From the NCBI GenBank assembly GCA_019418225.1, contig DYCF01000006.1, forward strand, positions 83,289 to 129,134: a DNA stretch of 45,846 nt, given 5' to 3'. How positions within the stretch are numbered: position 1 is the first letter of the stretch; every line of letters starts with the position of its first letter. The notes beneath the pieces are model-generated. The model made no database searches. It had not been told where the DNA came from and saw nothing but the letters and a program-made list of their open reading frames with translations. This document shows positions 24,096-32,230 of the stretch, piece by piece. This DNA is from Clostridiales bacterium. Its GTDB lineage: Bacteria; Bacillota; Clostridia; Lachnospirales; Cellulosilyticaceae. Position numbers and translations under genes: made by a program.

Positions 24096-25448
24096 TTATG
24101 CAATTAGATTTTTGAGCCACTTCCCTGATTTTAGGCGGGCTAATTCAAATGGTATTTTTACGATTTCTTCTGTACATACTAAGAAGAATACACTATATAC
24201 CGGTAGTTTAAAGGCTACGGCACCTAGAAATGCTAATGGTACCGAATACAACCAAATTGTTCCTGCTTGTACAAGCATAGAATATGTTGTATCACCGCCT
24301 CCTCTAAATACACCAATAATCATGATGGCATTAAACGTTCTAAGCGGCATGAATACAGCCATTACACGAAGGACTTTAATTGCTGCCACATAAGTCTCTG
24401 GTTTAATATTAAACCAACTCACTACAATAGGTGCTAATAACCACATGGCAACACCTAATGCAATGCCCACAAATGGTGTTAATTTTGAAACATGTGAGGC
24501 ATATGTATGTGCTGTATCCTCTTCTCCTGCCCCAATCTTATTACCAATCATAATAGCTGCTGCAGTTCCTATTCCTGTTAGGAATATAAAGAACATATTG
24601 ATGAGTGTTGTACATATCTGCATTGTTGCAGAAGCATCTGTACTAATTTTAGCATAAGCTACAGCATATGCTGCTGAGCCAATTGAGAAAACAAGTTCAT
24701 TTACGATAACAGACCATGATGTTTTAAAATACATTTTCAGAGTCTCCATATTAAAGTCTATTAACTCTTTAAACTTGGCTGCTACTTGATTCTTACTAAG
24801 GTACACAACACCCACTATAAATACAACTTCTACAAGTCGTGCAATAGTTGTAGCCAATGCTGCACCATTTACACCCATTGCAGGAAATCCAAATTCACCA
24901 AAAATTAATATCCAGTTTAAAACAACATTAACACCTACACCAATAAGACTGGCAAACATAGGTACTTTCGTTTGCTCTGTACTTCTAAGGGCAGATGAAT
25001 AAGCTTGTGTAATCCCCATGAATAAACAACTTATGGCTACTATTTTAAGGTAACTTACACCTAATTCTATTACAGCTGGATCATCTGATAAAATATCCAT
25101 TACTATATGTGGTGCAAAGAATGCAATGCCCCCAAATAATAATGAAGCCATCATACCTACTGTTAAGTCCACACCTAAAAATGTTCTTATCCCTTTTAAG
25201 TCACGACTCCCCCAAAACTGCGACATAAATACACTTGCACCCGCATTAATTCCCATTAGACAAAGTGTAAACACAAACATATACTGGTTAGCAAGCCCTA
25301 CAGCTGAAATGGCTGTTTCTTGCAAACTTCCTACCATCATTGTATCCACTAAGTTTAATGAAGATGTAATAAAGCTTTGAAGTGTAATAGGTATCGCAAG
25401 CATAAACATTGTGCTTAGGAATGCTTTATCCTTAAATACCTTCTTCAT
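24096..25448 (-). CDS. MATE family cation-coupled multidrug exporter
   Basis: 450 residues with about twelve transmembrane helices in two related halves. The start 'MLAIPITLQSFITSSLNLVDTMMVG' and later 'FMGITQAYSSALRSTEQTKVPMF' and 'NAIMIIGVFRGGGDTTYSM' are typical of the NorM/DinF-like MATE group, which exports drugs or metabolites in exchange for Na+ or H+. AGGAGG precedes the ATG. The gene has its own promoter, with an intrinsic terminator between promoter and start codon, so expression is probably controlled by attenuation. The substrate is unknown. Confidence 0.92.
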   Translation of the reverse strand: MKKVFKDKAFLSTMFMLAIPITLQSFITSSLNLVDTMMVGSLQETAISAVGLANQYMFVFTLCLMGINAGASVFMSQFWGSRDLKGIRTFLGVDLTVGMMASLLFGGIAFFAPHIVMDILSDDPAVIELGVSYLKIVAISCLFMGITQAYSSALRSTEQTKVPMFASLIGVGVNVVLNWILIFGEFGFPAMGVNGAALATTIARLVEVVFIVGVVYLSKNQVAAKFKELIDFNMETLKMYFKTSWSVIVNELVFSIGSAAYAVAYAKISTDASATMQICTTLINMFFIFLTGIGTAAAIMIGNKIGAGEEDTAHTYASHVSKLTPFVGIALGVAMWLLAPIVVSWFNIKPETYVAAIKVLRVMAVFMPLRTFNAIMIIGVFRGGGDTTYSMLVQAGTIWLYSVPLAFLGAVAFKLPVYSVFFLVCTEEIVKIPFELARLKSGKWLKNLIA

Positions 25449-25479
25449 AAATCTTCCTCCTCAAATTCATATTTGAACA

Positions 25480-25528
25480 TAAAAAAAGAGACAGCTAATG
25501 GGTAGTCAAGCCGCCCATCTGCTGTCTC
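25480..25528 (-). promoter_or_regulatory. Intrinsic terminator in the MATE leader (candidate attenuator)
   Basis: GAGACAGC / GCTGTCTC outer stem, AG/TA internal loop and ATGGG / CCCAT inner stem, followed by seven T on the minus strand. It sits ~33 nt downstream of the predicted transcript start at ~25561 and 31 nt before the MATE ATG, so it would stop transcription of this gene unless prevented. A seven-codon ORF (MVKLKTR) in the leader lacks a ribosome site. No known riboswitch was recognised. Confidence 0.6.
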
Positions 25529-25567
25529 ATATATTAATGTTATCTTGTTTTTAATTTAACCATAAAC

Positions 25568-25596
25568 ATTATGGTATAGGTTCACATAAAAGTCAA
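25568..25596 (-). promoter_or_regulatory. Sigma-A-type promoter of the MATE gene
   Basis: TTGACT (25591-25596), 17 bp, CATAAT (25568-25573) on the minus strand. The -35 lies inside an AAAAGTCAA/TTGACTTTT inverted repeat (25588-25623) that may serve as the metG terminator. Confidence 0.6.
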
Positions 25597-25650
25597 GTCT
25601 TATTTTAAGCTTTTGACTTTTTTCCATAAACTTCTATGGGTATAGGTTAA

Positions 25651-27630
25651 TTAGCGTACAGTTGCCCCGCTTACCATTTCACCAAGAGGTCCTACTGCTA
25701 CTAAGTTGCCATTGTCATCAGATGCACAAAGTACCATACCTTGAGAAAGAATGCCACGAAGTTTAACTGGTTTAAGATTTGTTACAACGACTACTTTTTT
25801 ACCAACGAATTCTTCTGGTGTATAGTATGCTGCGATACCAGATACGATTTGTCTTACCTCTTCACCGATTTTAATTTTAGAAACTAAAAGTTTATCAGCT
25901 TTTGGCACTTTTTCACATTCAATAACTTCACCAATTTTAAGTTCAACTTTTGCAAAGTCATCAATTGTAATTTCTGATACTTCATCTACTTGTTCTTCTT
26001 TAGCAGCTTTTTTATCTGCTTTTTTAGCTTCTTGTTTTGGTTCTTCTTTTTTCTCTGCTGTTGGCGCATGTGCTTCAAGTACTGCTAATTCTTTTTCTTT
26101 ATCAATACGTGGGAACATGTTTTCACCTTTTTTAGCTGCTACTGCTTTTGGAAGTGTGCCAAATGTATGGATTGAATCCCATGCAGTAAGTTCGCCTCTT
26201 GTGATGCCAAACTGTGCCCAGATTTTTTCTGGTGTTTGTGGCATAAATGGCTCAATCATGATGCTGACAATACGAATAACTTCTGAAAGTGTGTAAAGTA
26301 CACCAGCTAATTTTGCATGATTTGCTTCATCTTTTGCAAGTACCCAAGGCATTGTTTCATCAATATATTTGTTCATTCTTCTAATAATTACCCAAATATC
26401 TTCAAGGGCATTGTTGAAGAATAATTTTTCCATGTTTGCTTCCATTTTAGCGATTTGTTCTTTAACAACGTTTTGAACGTCAGCATCAAACTCATTGCCT
26501 TCTTGTGCTTCTGGAAGTGTACCGAAGTATTTTTCAATCATGGCAACTGTTCTTGATGTTAAGTTACCAAGGTCATTTGCAAGGTCAGAGTTAATTCTTG
26601 AGATAAGTGCTTCATTTGAGAAGTTTCCATCCTGACCAAATGCGATTTCACGAAGTAAGAAATAACGAATCGCATCACTGCCATAACGTCCTACAAGTAC
26701 ACTTGGATCTACTACTGTCCCTTGAGATTTACTCATTTTACCACCATTGATTACAAGCCATCCATGACCAAATACTTGTTTTGGAAGTGGAAGGTCAAGT
26801 GCCATAAGCATTGCTGGCCAAATGATTGTATGGAAACGAATAATTTCTTTACCTACTAAATGTACATCTGCAGGCCAGAATTTCTTAAAGTTGCTATCAT
26901 CTGCTTGTAAGTACCCAAGCGCTGAAATATAGTTTGATAACGCATCAAGCCATACGTATACAACGTGACCTGGATCGAATTCTACTGGAATACCCCATTT
27001 GAATGATGTACGAGATACACATAAATCTTCAAGACCTGGTTTTAAGAAGTTGTTAATCATCTCATTTTGTCTTGTTTGAGGTTGAATGAATTCTGGATGA
27101 GATTCAATGTACTCAATAAGACGATCTTGATATTTAGAAAGCTTGAAGAAGTAAGATTCTTCTTTTACTTTTTCTACTGGTCTACCACAGTCTGGACATT
27201 TGCCATCTACTAATTGGTGCTCTGTGAAGAAACTTTCACATGGTGTACAGTAAAGGCCTTCATATTCGCTTTTGTAAATATCACCTTGGTCGTAAAGTTT
27301 TTTAAAGATTTTTTGTACTGTTTCTTTGTGCTCTTTATCTGTTGTACGAATGAATTTATCATAACTGATATCCATAGTTTTCCACAGATCTTTAATCCAG
27401 TCTACAATATTATCCACGAATGCTTGTGGCGTAACGCCTTCTTCTGCTGCACGTCTTTCAATTTTTTGACCATGTTCATCTGTTCCTGTTAAGAACATAA
27501 CATCATAACCGCGAAGACGTTTATATCTAGCCATAGCATCTGCTGCTACTGTTGTGTATGAATGTCCAATATGAAGTTTATTACTTGGATAATAAATAGG
27601 TGTTGTAATATAAAATGTTGGTTTACTCAT
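25651..27630 (-). CDS. metG: Methionyl-tRNA synthetase with C-terminal tRNA-binding domain
   Basis: 659 residues. The class I Rossmann catalytic domain has HIGH (H20-H23), the zinc site CTPCESF...CPDCGRP, and KMSKS in GGKMSKSQG. An anticodon-binding helical domain follows (~370-520). A Lys/Glu-rich linker (~535-560) leads to an OB-fold tRNA-binding domain of Arc1p/Trbp111 type (~560-659) that supports dimerisation and tRNA capture. AAGGAG precedes the ATG. A T-box leader upstream makes expression respond to uncharged tRNA-Met. Upstream 27654-27686 carries a short CTTTTCA-type repeat. Confidence 0.97.
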   Translation of the reverse strand: MSKPTFYITTPIYYPSNKLHIGHSYTTVAADAMARYKRLRGYDVMFLTGTDEHGQKIERRAAEEGVTPQAFVDNIVDWIKDLWKTMDISYDKFIRTTDKEHKETVQKIFKKLYDQGDIYKSEYEGLYCTPCESFFTEHQLVDGKCPDCGRPVEKVKEESYFFKLSKYQDRLIEYIESHPEFIQPQTRQNEMINNFLKPGLEDLCVSRTSFKWGIPVEFDPGHVVYVWLDALSNYISALGYLQADDSNFKKFWPADVHLVGKEIIRFHTIIWPAMLMALDLPLPKQVFGHGWLVINGGKMSKSQGTVVDPSVLVGRYGSDAIRYFLLREIAFGQDGNFSNEALISRINSDLANDLGNLTSRTVAMIEKYFGTLPEAQEGNEFDADVQNVVKEQIAKMEANMEKLFFNNALEDIWVIIRRMNKYIDETMPWVLAKDEANHAKLAGVLYTLSEVIRIVSIMIEPFMPQTPEKIWAQFGITRGELTAWDSIHTFGTLPKAVAAKKGENMFPRIDKEKELAVLEAHAPTAEKKEEPKQEAKKADKKAAKEEQVDEVSEITIDDFAKVELKIGEVIECEKVPKADKLLVSKIKIGEEVRQIVSGIAAYYTPEEFVGKKVVVVTNLKPVKLRGILSQGMVLCASDDNGNLVAVGPLGEMVSGATVR

Positions 27631-27714
27631 TTTCCTTCACTCCTTTTTAATATTAACTTTTCACTTTTCATTTTTCACTTTTCACTAATATTTTAGCCAC
27701 TTAAAAGCAAAAAA

Positions 27715-28062
27715 GCCTCGCCTCTATGATTGCTTAACACATTTTCATAGAGACGAGGCATTATATACACTCGTGATACCACTCTAATTCATTTATGTCT
27801 CACGACATAAACCTTAGTAAGTACGACTACTAAGCATTTGTCTGCTTTGATAGCTTATACTTTGTTGCTATAACAGGCAACCCCTGTTGCAGCCTAGACC
27901 TCTAAAAGCCTATACGCCTTAATAACGTATTTTATAGAAGTTGTCGGTGCACCACTCCAAGACCATCTTCAATCTATTCTACTTGCTTCTTTTCAGCTGC
28001 CGAAGCTCTCTTTGAAAGTCTCCTAGATTTACTCTTCTTTTCACAGCGTTTGTCCTTTAATC
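27715..28062 (-). promoter_or_regulatory. T-box riboswitch controlling metG
   Basis: About 350 nt of leader. The T-box sequence AGAGTGGTATCACGAG (27770-27787) contains TGGT, able to pair with a tRNA ACCA end and consistent with an A discriminator in tRNA-Met. An AGTA motif is near the 5' end, and an ATG at 27964-27966 sits in the expected specifier region (GAAGATGGTC). The terminator GCCTCGCCTCTATG / CATAGAGACGAGGC (27715-27759) ends in six T. Uncharged tRNA should favour the antiterminator. Confidence 0.88.
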
Positions 28063-28068
28063 TTTGCT

Positions 28069-28097
28069 ATTTTATCATAGTTTACCCATTTTTACAA
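28069..28097 (-). promoter_or_regulatory. Sigma-A-type promoter of the metG T-box leader
   Basis: TTGTAA (28092-28097), 17 bp, TAAAAT (28069-28074) on the minus strand; start near 28062. Confidence 0.65.
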
Positions 28098-28146
28098 GAT
28101 ATCCATACACTTTAAACATAAATAATTTATATCATCATTCAAAATA

Positions 28147-28183
28147 AAAGGAGTCAACATATACTAAATATTGTCGACTCCTT
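28147..28183 (-). terminator. Terminator downstream of the exported-protein gene
   Basis: AAAGGAGTCAACA / TGTCGACTCCTTT stem with one mismatch, T-rich on both strands. Two double-hairpin repeats separate it from the gene ending at 28458. Confidence 0.7.
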
Positions 28184-28230
28184 TCATTAAATTCACTTGC
28201 ACATTGCTATATATTTTACGACTACTTACC

Positions 28231-28346
28231 TATAGATTTCACATTTATAAATTTTAGTTATTCATAGTTTTTAGCAATGTGAAATCATTAGGAGAAAACA
28301 ATTTACGTACATGTATATTTCAAGGTTTTAGTTGTTTTCTCTATAT
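28231..28346 (+). repeat. Double-hairpin repeat, copy 6
   Basis: Full copy in the 3' UTR of the gene at 28458, opposite in orientation to that gene, in tandem with copy 7. Confidence 0.85.
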
Positions 28347-28457
28347 AGATTTCACATTTATAAATTTTAGTTATTCATGATTTTTAATCATGTGAAATCA
28401 TTGTGAGAAACCTATTTATGTGATGTATATTTTAAAGCTATAGTCGGTTTCTCTATA
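28343..28457 (+). repeat. Double-hairpin repeat, copy 7
   Basis: Full but more diverged copy, sharing the junction CTATATAG with copy 6 and ending at the stop codon of the neighbouring gene. Hairpin B loop is TGATGTATATTTTAAAGC. Confidence 0.8.
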
Positions 28458-29012
28458 TTAAATGAATTTTAAACTTCTAATAATTAATGGTAAGTTTTCT
28501 CTATTAGTCCAAACAATTAGATAAGAATACGGTATCCCCTCTACAATAATAGGTTTCTTATACTGTACAACGAGTGCCACGTCCCTATCACTTATAAGTT
28601 CTCCCTGATCTTCTGAAGGTATAATCTCCCTAGCTGGCTGACCATCTACCGTTAACCTTCTAACTGTTGGATTAGAACCATATGGCATATATGGCTCATT
28701 AATCTGCTCCTGTACAGCTGCATCTATATCATTTCCATTACCTTCAAATCCACTTACTTCGAAAAATCCACTTGGTCCTTCGTATTTATTTTCATAACGT
28801 GGATTTTTGTTCCAACTTGATGGATATTTAAAAGTAACGCCATATTCATCACTAATATAATCATCTAACTTAGATTCAAATATATTTGTAATTGGTGTTT
28901 GCTCATTAGGGCTGCCTTCTCTTCCTTCACTCTTACTAATAAAAGTGCCTCCAGATAAACTCTTAAGAGCAAGCGTACCTAATCCTATAGCTGAAATTAT
29001 CTTATAATTCAT
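28458..29012 (-). CDS. Predicted exported protein with PsbP/DUF1795-like domain
   Basis: 184 residues. The N-terminus (MNYKIISAIGLGTLALKSLSGGTF) is moderately hydrophobic and may be a signal anchor; there is no lipobox. Residues ~55-184 include 'YISDEYGVTFKYPSSWNKNP', 'GPSGFFEVSGFEG' and 'YSYLIVWTN', a pattern seen in PsbP-like/DUF1795 domains. No enzyme motif is visible. The start has GAGG spaced 6 nt. It lies 84 bp after the DUF1540 gene and may belong to the rubrerythrin transcript. Function unknown. Confidence 0.7.
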   Translation of the reverse strand: MNYKIISAIGLGTLALKSLSGGTFISKSEGREGSPNEQTPITNIFESKLDDYISDEYGVTFKYPSSWNKNPRYENKYEGPSGFFEVSGFEGNGNDIDAAVQEQINEPYMPYGSNPTVRRLTVDGQPAREIIPSEDQGELISDRDVALVVQYKKPIIVEGIPYSYLIVWTNRENLPLIIRSLKFI

Positions 29013-29096
29013 ATTGCTACCTCATAAAAATATGCTTCTATAATATGATATTTTTTGAGCCAGTAATATGTTCCCTAAAATTGTTAATTAAATCCT

Positions 29097-29420
29097 TTAT
29101 TTTTTCTTAAAGCTTAAACAGTCCGTTTCTGTATAAATATCAGCTTCAGTTTTGCTGCCTACTTGTATCTCATTAAGCGTACAATGTTCTGATGTGTTAT
29201 AGACACAAGTATCAACGCGGCAAAGAATTGCATCAATATCTCCTCTATTGTTGGTATATTGTGCTAAATCACTATAACCTAATCGATTAAGAAAGGTTCC
29301 ACAACATGTACATCCTGAATCTTGTGAACCCTTTCCTCCTATATTTACAATACTTGCACAACATCTTTGTTGGTCTTGATTATAAGAACATGTTCCTACA
29401 CTACAACTAATTTTTGGCAT
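29097..29420 (-). CDS. Cys-rich protein with two DUF1540 repeats
   Basis: 107 residues with twelve Cys in two similar halves: CSVGTCSYNQDQQRCCASIVNI (~6-27) plus a CTCC cluster, and CRVDTCVYNTSEHCTLNEI (~67-85) plus a late Cys. This CxxxxCxYN...CxxxxI pattern defines DUF1540, a small metal-binding-like module of clostridia, often in spore or stress-related proteins. It starts 32 bp after the rubrerythrin gene with AAGGAGG upstream, so the two are probably co-transcribed. Metal binding is inferred. Confidence 0.85.
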   Translation of the reverse strand: MPKISCSVGTCSYNQDQQRCCASIVNIGGKGSQDSGCTCCGTFLNRLGYSDLAQYTNNRGDIDAILCRVDTCVYNTSEHCTLNEIQVGSKTEADIYTETDCLSFKKK

Positions 29421-29452
29421 ATTTTTGTCCTCCTTAGTGCTCCTTAAATAAA

Positions 29453-29998
29453 CTAGTCTTTAAAATATCTGTCTAATAGGCCTTTAAAAGCACAACCATG
29501 TCTTGCTTCATCTTTTGCCATTTCATGTACAGTATCATGAATAGCATCTAAATTTTGTTGTTTTGCTAGTGTAGCAAGTGCTTTTTTACCTTGACAAGCA
29601 CCATATTCCGCATCAATTCTAGCCTTTAAGTTTGCCTTAGTGTCCGCTTTCACCACTTCACCTAAAAGCTCTGCAAATCTAGAAGCATGATCTGCTTCTT
29701 CGTATGCAATGCGCTTATATGCTTCAGCAACTTCAGGGTATCCTTCTCTATCAGCTTGTCTTCCCATAGCAATATACATACCTACTTCAGTACATTCACC
29801 CATGAAATTTGCTCTTAAATCTTCAAGAATTTGTGGATCAACACCATCAGCTACAGCAATTCTATGTTCATCTGCCCACTGTAACTCTCCTTCCATCTCT
29901 TTGAACTTATCACTACCTGCATTACAAATAGGACATTTTTCTGGAGGTGCATCTCCTTCATAAATATAACCGCATACGGTACATACGTATTTCTTCAT
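29453..29998 (-). CDS. Reverse rubrerythrin (N-terminal rubredoxin, C-terminal diiron domain)
   Basis: 181 residues. A rubredoxin domain is at the N-terminus (CTVCGYIYEG...CPICNAG), followed by a four-helix diiron domain with ANFMGECTEVGMY, YEEADHASRFAELL and DEARHGCAFKGLL. This swapped order is the reverse rubrerythrin of Clostridium acetobutylicum type, an NADH-dependent peroxide and oxygen reductase of the cytosol induced by air. AGGG lies before the ATG. A PerR-like operator was looked for upstream but not seen clearly. Confidence 0.93.
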   Translation of the reverse strand: MKKYVCTVCGYIYEGDAPPEKCPICNAGSDKFKEMEGELQWADEHRIAVADGVDPQILEDLRANFMGECTEVGMYIAMGRQADREGYPEVAEAYKRIAYEEADHASRFAELLGEVVKADTKANLKARIDAEYGACQGKKALATLAKQQNLDAIHDTVHEMAKDEARHGCAFKGLLDRYFKD

Positions 29999-30157
29999 TG
30001 TATCATCCCTTCTTGTTATGATTTCACGTATAGGGTTATTATTCCTTTTATATTTCCTTTTATTCCTAATTTATCCTCCTATGTTTTTAAATCATCTTAG
30101 GTTGAATATTTAATATATTTTATTTATTAATATATTTCATTTTTATTCATAAAGTTG

Positions 30158-30163
30158 TATAAT
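30158..30163 (+). promoter_or_regulatory. -10 element of the BASS transporter gene
   Basis: TATAAT with a weak TTCATT 16 bp upstream (30136-30141). The predicted start near 30170 lies downstream of the first in-frame ATG at 30155, so that ATG cannot be the start. Confidence 0.6.
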
Positions 30164-30193
30164 AAAACAAATTTATTTTTAGGAGGAGTATTT

Positions 30194-31168
30194 ATGGATG
30201 CTTTAAAAAAATGTAGTCAATTTTTATCAAGACAAACTTCTATATTCATTATCATTATTGCCATTTTTACCTTTATTGTGCCTAGTTCATTTGCTTGGGT
30301 AAAGGGGAATACACAAACTATTATCTTAGGCATCATTATGCTTTCAATGGGTATGACACTTACCGTAGAAGATTTTAAGATTTTGGCACAAAGACCTCTT
30401 GATATCTTCATCGGGGCAGTAGCTCAATATACACTCATGCCACTCATTGCCTTTACAGTTTCAAAAGTACTTAATCTTTCTCCTGGTATTGCTGTAGGCT
30501 TAATTCTCGTAGGATGCTGTCCTGGCGGTGTATCTTCTAATATCATGAGTTTCTTATGTAAAGGAGATGTCCCATTCTCTGTAGGTATGACCACAGCCTC
30601 TACACTTCTTGCACCAATCCTAACACCTGTTTTAGTTCTTTTACTAGCTGGTGAAACAATTGATGTAAGTGCTATGGCAATGTTTAAGTCTATTTTGCAA
30701 GTTACAATCTTGCCTATTGCTGTTGGTTTCCTCTTAAACTACTTCTTAGGTCAAAAGAAAACCTTCAAAGATATTCAAGGCGTTATGCCCGGCATCTCAG
30801 TAATTGGACTCGCTTGTATCGTTGGCGGTGTTATTTCATCTAACGGCAGTGCCTTCTTTACATCAGGTATCACAATCTTCATTGCGATTTTCTTACATAA
30901 TACACTTGGTTATATCTTAGGCTATACAGTAGGTGTCCTTACTAAAATGTCTCCAGCAAAAAAACGTACTATCTCTATTGAAGTAGGTATGCAAAATGCC
31001 GGTCTTGCTACAAATCTAGCGTCTGCTCACTTCAGTGCACTTCCAGAAGCCGCCGTAGCTTCAGCAGTATCTTGTGTATGGCACTCTATCACAGGAACAC
31101 TTCTAGCTGGACTCTTTATCAAACTCGATCAAATCAAAGAAAAGAAAACTGCTCCAGTGATTGAGTAA
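30194..31168 (+). CDS. Bile acid:sodium symporter (BASS) family transporter
   Basis: 324 residues with nine to ten transmembrane helices. Typical segments are IIMLSMGMTLTVEDFKI, LVGCCPGGVSSNIMSFLCKGDV and ISIEVGMQNAGLATNLA, the last two corresponding to the Na+-binding crossover helices. BASS carriers import organic acids such as pantoate, pyruvate or 2-keto acids with Na+. AGGAGG 8 nt before the ATG at 30194 decides the start. It is divergent from the rubrerythrin gene. Substrate unknown. Confidence 0.9.
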   Translation: MDALKKCSQFLSRQTSIFIIIIAIFTFIVPSSFAWVKGNTQTIILGIIMLSMGMTLTVEDFKILAQRPLDIFIGAVAQYTLMPLIAFTVSKVLNLSPGIAVGLILVGCCPGGVSSNIMSFLCKGDVPFSVGMTTASTLLAPILTPVLVLLLAGETIDVSAMAMFKSILQVTILPIAVGFLLNYFLGQKKTFKDIQGVMPGISVIGLACIVGGVISSNGSAFFTSGITIFIAIFLHNTLGYILGYTVGVLTKMSPAKKRTISIEVGMQNAGLATNLASAHFSALPEAAVASAVSCVWHSITGTLLAGLFIKLDQIKEKKTAPVIE

Positions 31169-31325
31169 AAGAACGGCCTCCAGCCAGCCGCTGAGTGGCG
31201 GTAGGAGGGGCATAGATAAAATTAATAATGCCACTTATCTACACCCACCAATGTTTTTAGCAGCAGCTGGCGTCGGTATGTTTTTACGCAATACCCCCGC
31301 TTCCACAGAAAGTGAACTTATTATC

Positions 31326-31374
31326 ATAAGAGAAGACATGTATGAAACTTCGTTTCATACATGTCTTCTCTTAT
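31326..31374 (+). terminator. Terminator after the BASS gene
   Basis: A perfect stem of over 20 bp, ATAAGAGAAGACATGTATGA with its complement, closed by a CTTCG turn and followed by T-rich sequence. Between the stop and this hairpin, 31176-31207 has a GC-rich inverted repeat (CCTCC...GGAGG). Confidence 0.85.
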
Positions 31375-31463
31375 TCTTTATCTCTTTAATTATTTTTACT
31401 ATTTAACCTGACGCTATCTCACTCTATCGCCTGAAAATCTGGCATTCCCCCTCAAGGGGCAAA

Positions 31464-31576
31464 GAGATGTATTTGCTACTGGTCTGCCTTTGGAGAGATT
31501 TGATGAATTGCTTTAAATTCTAAGTTTAGCGATTTACAAATCCCGTAAACAGCAGCTAATAGCAATTACATCTCTC
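31464..31576. repeat. Imperfect inverted repeat element
   Basis: AGAGATGTATTTGCTACTGG on the plus strand (from 31466) and AGAGATGTAATTGCTATTAG on the minus strand (from ~31573) form ~25-bp inverted arms ~60 bp apart. The outer arm touches the DUF5680 stop codon. It could be that gene's terminator or a small mobile-element relic. Nothing else is recognisable in 31375-31575. Confidence 0.5.
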
Positions 31577-32025
31577 TATTTAATTAGCCCGCCTTGGAAC
31601 ATTGATTCATATACTTTTTCACCTTTGTACATGATTTTCTCGCACCCTACAAACCATTCAAAGTCGCCTTCTACTCGGCATTTGTATGTATAATCTCCTT
31701 TTACAAAAACTTTTGGCCCTCTATAAGGATATTCTGGTGTACTTTTCTTTAATGCTTCTTTTAAAACACTTATATCAAAGTCTGGGCTTGTAGCTCTGCC
31801 AGTATAATTAAGTCCCCATACTGGTACATTATCCTCCCATAAGGCTTCTTCTCCTACAAATTGTTCACTTCCCAGATAGGTATCAATATATTTAAGGTCA
31901 TCTTTTTCATACAAAAAATCATGTGAAGTTGGTCTTGTACCTCTTACCTCATTCTGCTGTGCTGCATAGGTATTTTTCTTAGCCTCACATAAAAATTCAA
32001 TTAATGTTTGTTTATCTGTATTCAT
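31576..32025 (-). CDS. DUF5680 domain protein
   Basis: 149 residues, a single domain: 'LIEFLCEAKKNTYAAQ', 'SRPTSHDFLYEKDDLKYIDTY'-like core, 'GSEQFVGEEALWEDNVPVWG', 'NYTGRA'. In other bacteria this domain stands alone or follows an HTH domain; here it stands alone. It is presumably cytosolic. GGGGGC precedes the ATG. Function unknown. Confidence 0.85.
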   Translation of the reverse strand: MNTDKQTLIEFLCEAKKNTYAAQQNEVRGTRPTSHDFLYEKDDLKYIDTYLGSEQFVGEEALWEDNVPVWGLNYTGRATSPDFDISVLKEALKKSTPEYPYRGPKVFVKGDYTYKCRVEGDFEWFVGCEKIMYKGEKVYESMFQGGLIK

Positions 32026-32230
32026 ATTTTCGTGCCCCCTTTTACCCTATTGAAGTTTTAATAAAAAGCATGTTCTATTTATTCTATTGTAACATTTCTT
32101 AAATAATAACCCTAGCTATATCTTTTCTCTTTACCATAGAATAAATAAGTTATTTTTTATAAGATTTGTTAAAGGATTTAAAGTATTTATGTCGTAGCCC
32201 TTAAGGCAAGTTCCACAAAACGCTTACACA

